NCBI GenBank assembly: GCA_002372175.1
Contig: DFIS01000066.1
Span: forward strand, 1,652 to 37,136
Direction: 5' to 3'
DNA length: 35,485 nt
Source of the DNA: Solobacterium sp. UBA3691
GTDB lineage: Bacteria; Bacillota_I; Bacilli_A; Erysipelotrichales; Erysipelotrichaceae
Positions 32,729 through 35,485 of the stretch are shown piece after piece. The notes beneath the pieces are model-generated. The model was not told the origin of the DNA and searched no databases. It was given only the letters and a program-made list of their open reading frames with translations. The stretch's first letter is position 1; each line of letters opens with the position of its first letter. A program made the translations under genes and the position numbers.

Positions 32729-34236
32729 TTACGCGTACTAAATACTCTTTTTACAACTTTCTGGTCAGTACGATCGCTGCGGTCGTGCTGCCGCTGATCG
32801 GCTTTGTCAAAGTCAGTCTTTTTGTTGGTCTTTACGGCAGTGATATCAACGGTCTGCAGCTGACATGTGCACAGTTTATTACGTTCATCAATATCTGTGA
32901 ACTGGCATATTCGCTGGCTTTCCGGCAGCTGCTGTACAAACCGCTGGCAGAGAATGATCACGAAGAAGTCAACCGCATATACAGCGGTGCTTTAAGAGTG
33001 TTCAGGCGTACGGGTATTGTGGTGATCCTGGTCAGTGCCGTGGCTTCGCTGCTGTTCCCGTTCTTTGCGGAATCACCGCTGGATTATCTGCGGACAGCAG
33101 GCGTATTCATGTTACTGGCACTTCCTTACGGGATCTCCTACTTCCTGATGGGTCCCAACTTTGTCATCATGGCTGATCAGAAGGAATACCGCATCAATAT
33201 CTGGATACAGTCGATCTCTATCCTGCGTATGGTGCTGATGATCACGGCGATCCTGTTAAAGATGCCTTTCCTGACCATCCTGTTGATCGAAGGCGCAAAT
33301 ATCCTGTGTGCCAATTTTACAGCCCGCAGGATCGCGTTAAATGCCTATCCCTGGCTTAAAGATACAGGGGAGAAGGACAGCCGCTTTGCCTCAAAAGCAC
33401 GCTATGCGGTCATCCAGAGGCTCTCAGAACTGGCAACGACACAGACAGACAATATCGTTGTTACAGGGTTCATGGGATACGCGATGTCTTCGGTCTACGG
33501 TACATATTCCTATCTCTCTGACAATATCGGAAAGATCACCCAGACCATGGTGCAGAGTCCGATGAACTCTTTCGGCAATCTGTTCAACAGTGATAAAGTC
33601 AGAAGCTTCAGTGTATTTACCGAGTTCTTTAACTTCTCTACCTTTGTTTCGACGATCGTAGCATGTGAGATCTTTATCGTCATGCCTCAGTTTGTGCCGA
33701 TGTGGATGCGCAATCCTCTGTATCAGACGAGTCTGCCGATCTGTTTCTTTCTGGCCTGCAATATCTTCTATATGACCTCCAGACAGCCGGTGATGATCGC
33801 CCGTGACACCAACGGTCTTTACGTCAACGCCAAGAATAACGCATATCTGCTTGCGGCTGTGAAGATCATCCTGTCGGTGATCCTGGTTTCCCGCTTTGGT
33901 CTGCTCGGTGCTGCCATGGCCACAACATTTGCCTACTGGACAGTCGATCTCAGTTACAATCCCGGACTTGTCTATCGAGAAGTCTTCGGGCTGCCGGTCA
34001 GCCGGTATTACCGGATGTTCCTGCTGCGTTTTGCGATCGCGCTGGTACTTGGCGGGGCAGGCTGGCTCTGCTGGCAGAGGTTTATCCCGTATGTCAGTTC
34101 ATCACTGATCCACTTTGTGATCTCTGCACTGATCCTTGGCATCGCACTGTCTGTATCCGCATTTGCGGTCTATACGGTACTGTTTGCGTCATTCCGCAGT
34201 CTTCTGCAGAGGCTGATGTCGGTGCTGCGCAGATAA
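32728..34236 (+). CDS. Second oligosaccharide flippase, probable AUU start codon
   Basis: A polytopic membrane protein (about 502 residues) of the MOP flippase group. The reading frame is open back to the end of the upstream gene, and residues TRTKYSFYNFLVSTIAAVVL, then PLIGFVKVSLF, form the expected cytoplasmic start and first membrane helix. No ATG, GTG or TTG lies ahead of this segment. The best start is ATT at 32728-32730, overlapping the upstream stop (TGATT, where TGATG is the common junction here), with AGAGGAG (32717-32723) 4 nt upstream. The first alternative, GTG at 32785, would cut into the first helix and has no ribosome site. Confidence 0.85.
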   Translation: MTRTKYSFYNFLVSTIAAVVLPLIGFVKVSLFVGLYGSDINGLQLTCAQFITFINICELAYSLAFRQLLYKPLAENDHEEVNRIYSGALRVFRRTGIVVILVSAVASLLFPFFAESPLDYLRTAGVFMLLALPYGISYFLMGPNFVIMADQKEYRINIWIQSISILRMVLMITAILLKMPFLTILLIEGANILCANFTARRIALNAYPWLKDTGEKDSRFASKARYAVIQRLSELATTQTDNIVVTGFMGYAMSSVYGTYSYLSDNIGKITQTMVQSPMNSFGNLFNSDKVRSFSVFTEFFNFSTFVSTIVACEIFIVMPQFVPMWMRNPLYQTSLPICFFLACNIFYMTSRQPVMIARDTNGLYVNAKNNAYLLAAVKIILSVILVSRFGLLGAAMATTFAYWTVDLSYNPGLVYREVFGLPVSRYYRMFLLRFAIALVLGGAGWLCWQRFIPYVSSSLIHFVISALILGIALSVSAFAVYTVLFASFRSLLQRLMSVLRR

Positions 34237-34241
34237 TCTAA

Positions 34242-34271
34242 CTGACAATTATTCATAATTCAGTTTATAAT
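34242..34271 (+). promoter_or_regulatory. Promoter for the 34314 hydrolase
   Basis: CTGACA (34242-34247), 18 nt, TATAAT (34266-34271), starting 5 nt after the flippase stop. No terminator is seen between. Confidence 0.7.
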
Positions 34272-34313
34272 TTACTCATTGCAGGGTGTTATCGCCTTTA
34301 GAAAGAGATGATC

Positions 34314-35378
34314 ATGAGAGATTCATTACTTCCGATCCGCAGTGAGTTTTTTAGTTTTCATACTGACAACTGCGGTAATAACGGCACAAATCTGACTGTA
34401 TGGAGACCGGTGAAGGATCACGAAAACAGCAGAATCGCTGTTCTGGCGGTCCATCGCAGCAATTACATGAATTTTGCGCCGATGAAGGAGATGGCGAAGC
34501 GTGGTTTTACAGCTGCCGGAGTAAGTCTGAAACCGCGCCGCAGAGGCAGAGAGACCGATGCGCCGGCTGTGTGGACGAAAGAAGTCAGTACATGCGTGGA
34601 TTTTCTGCGCTCACTTCCGGGCGTAGATAAAGTCGTGCTGATGGCTCACAGTCAGGGCGGCTGTATACTCAGTGCCTACCAATATATCGCTGAAAACGGT
34701 ACCGCAAGGTTTACGGAGTCCGAACGCCTGATTCCGTTTCCTGAGATCAGCGGATTATCTCCGGCTGACGGTCTGATCCTGATGGACGGAAACTACGGCA
34801 TTATGAAGGTGCTTGCCCTGGATCCTTCTGTCCGCAGTCTTGATAACGGGTACACACGTATTCCAGAGCTTGATCTGTATAATCCTGATAACGGCTATGA
34901 TCCTTCGGTATCCAACCAGACATATCCCGATGGTTTTGTGAAGAGGTTCCAGCGAGCGCAGATCGAATACTATCGGCAGATACTCGAATATGCAAAACAG
35001 CGGTATGATGTCATACGTTCCGGCAGGGGACATTTCGAGGAAAATGAGATCATATTCATTCCCGGAGCTGCCGGCGGTTCTCACAACAATAAGCTGTTCA
35101 ATCAGGACAGACGGTTTCTCGGACGTACCGCAAAGCCCAGAAGACTCCTGCATGCGGACGGGACGATCACCGAGGAGATCGTATACACAAACCGGAAGAG
35201 TGCACCGTCAACTCCATCCTCAAGGTATGCGGGAGGCTTTTCAACGACTGTCGTTGATCTGCTGGAAGATGAAGTACGTTTCTTTGATGATTATGCGTAT
35301 GGGGATTGCTGGATCCGGGGACTGGATGAGCGTTTTAACGTAAATCCGAAGAAGTCCCCGTCTTCTTACGAAGTGTAA
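34314..35378 (+). CDS. Alpha/beta hydrolase, unknown substrate
   Basis: A 354-residue serine-hydrolase-like protein. The nucleophile elbow is AHSQGG with S113, preceded by IAVLAVHRSNYM as the first strands of the fold. It has a long insertion between about 140 and 240 (YNPDNGYDP and TYPDGF) and an acidic C-terminal part. No signal peptide or membrane span is visible. I preferred the ATG at 34314 because GAAAGAG (34301-34307) then has a normal 6-nt spacing; the ATG at 34308 is directly next to that site. It follows the polysaccharide cluster but has its own promoter, so a link to it is speculative. Confidence 0.8.
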   Translation: MRDSLLPIRSEFFSFHTDNCGNNGTNLTVWRPVKDHENSRIAVLAVHRSNYMNFAPMKEMAKRGFTAAGVSLKPRRRGRETDAPAVWTKEVSTCVDFLRSLPGVDKVVLMAHSQGGCILSAYQYIAENGTARFTESERLIPFPEISGLSPADGLILMDGNYGIMKVLALDPSVRSLDNGYTRIPELDLYNPDNGYDPSVSNQTYPDGFVKRFQRAQIEYYRQILEYAKQRYDVIRSGRGHFEENEIIFIPGAAGGSHNNKLFNQDRRFLGRTAKPRRLLHADGTITEEIVYTNRKSAPSTPSSRYAGGFSTTVVDLLEDEVRFFDDYAYGDCWIRGLDERFNVNPKKSPSSYEV

Positions 35379-35386
35379 AGACGGGG
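35356..35386 (+). terminator. Stem-loop overlapping the end of the hydrolase gene
   Basis: CCCCGTCTT (35356-35364) pairs with AAGACGGGG (35378-35386) across a 13-nt loop that holds the stop codon region. The tail ATGAATTT is only weakly T-rich, so termination may be inefficient or the hairpin may protect the 3' end. Confidence 0.6.
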
Positions 35387-35406
35387 ATGAATTTGGGCTG
35401 CGGATG

Positions 35407-35415
35407 TGGTATAAT
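35407..35415 (+). promoter_or_regulatory. Extended -10 promoter for the last gene
   Basis: TGgTATAAT (TATAAT at 35410-35415), 38 nt before the ATG at 35454, with no clear -35. Confidence 0.55.
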
Positions 35416-35453
35416 AAATTCAGTCGTAGATAGTATGTATTAAGGTGTTATCA

Positions 35454-35485
35454 ATGAAACTGGATAATAATAATCATTCAGTATT
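35454..35485 (+). CDS. Start of a gene cut by the window end
   Basis: ATG at 35454 preceded by AAGGTG (35442-35447) and an extended -10 promoter. Only ten codons are visible (MKLDNNNHSV), so no function can be given. Confidence 0.55.
   Translation, partial: MKLDNNNHSV

Noticed and set aside
32785..32787. GTG as the start of the second flippase
   Set aside because: It would remove the cytoplasmic N-terminus and half of the first membrane helix, and no Shine-Dalgarno sequence is near.
1..35485. CRISPR arrays, tRNA or rRNA genes, insertion sequences, prophage or attachment sites
   Set aside because: I looked for repeated spacers, cloverleaf sequences, transposase or integrase motifs and terminal repeats and found none.

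Overview
This window reads as a chromosomal stretch of a low-to-mid GC Firmicute, most likely an Erysipelotrichia-type gut bacterium. The grounds are AGGAGG-type ribosome binding sites, a SAM-I riboswitch with an intrinsic terminator, a long-form HPF, a dnaJ-clpB order, yceD-rpmF, TmcAL, and base composition near 50% GC judged by eye. The genus is a guess. I saw no rRNA, tRNA, CRISPR array, insertion sequence, phage gene or attachment site. Gene order is dense, with many 1-8 nt overlaps.

Region by region. 1-3607: end of dnaJ, then clpB (chaperones). 3608-4848: promoter, SAM-I riboswitch, terminator and a compact metK. 4853-6388: a small membrane protein, a terminator, then an XRE-type regulator next to a one-helix membrane protein that appears to carry the same C-terminal domain. 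6402-12550: a six-gene NAD salvage operon (nrtR, pncA, pncB, nadD, nadE, a HAD phosphatase). It is headed by a consensus-like promoter and a perfect 10+3+10 inverted repeat that fits an NrtR operator. 12652-15032: an MBOAT acyltransferase plus an SGNH-like partner, probably for O-acylation of a cell-surface glycan. 15060-19265: PepC-type aminopeptidase, terminator, rimO, and a DUF2779 nuclease-like protein. 19352-21085: hpf, a convergent membrane protein gene, and a small helical protein of possible MG284/MPN403 type. 21135-23826: PTS enzyme I and an ALG14/ALG13-like (PssD/PssE) glycosyltransferase pair. 23813-26491: a PPP-family phosphatase (minus), yebC (plus) and tmcAL (minus). 26537-28226: a monoacylglycerol-lipase-like hydrolase, yceD and rpmF (57 codons). 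28254-34236: a surface polysaccharide cluster with two flippases flanking three GT2 glycosyltransferases. 34242-35485: an alpha/beta hydrolase and the first codons of a further gene.

How the genes work together. The NAD operon covers nicotinamide to nicotinate to NaMN to NaAD to NAD, with an ADP-ribose-sensing type of repressor as its first gene. The last synthetic enzyme, NadE, has the long glutaminase-fused form but lacks the nucleophilic cysteine, which suggests ammonia dependence. The MBOAT pair, PssD/PssE pair and flippase/GT2 cluster all point to an elaborated cell envelope polysaccharide, although no polymerase or priming transferase is in view.

The most notable observations are the NadE Cys-to-Gly change, the NrtR operator lying between the -10 box and the start codon, the domain shared by the XRE regulator and its membrane neighbour, a probable AUU start codon on the second flippase, and a recurring arrangement in which a -10-like hexamer lies 6-11 nt before a start codon that has no Shine-Dalgarno sequence (candidate leaderless mRNAs).
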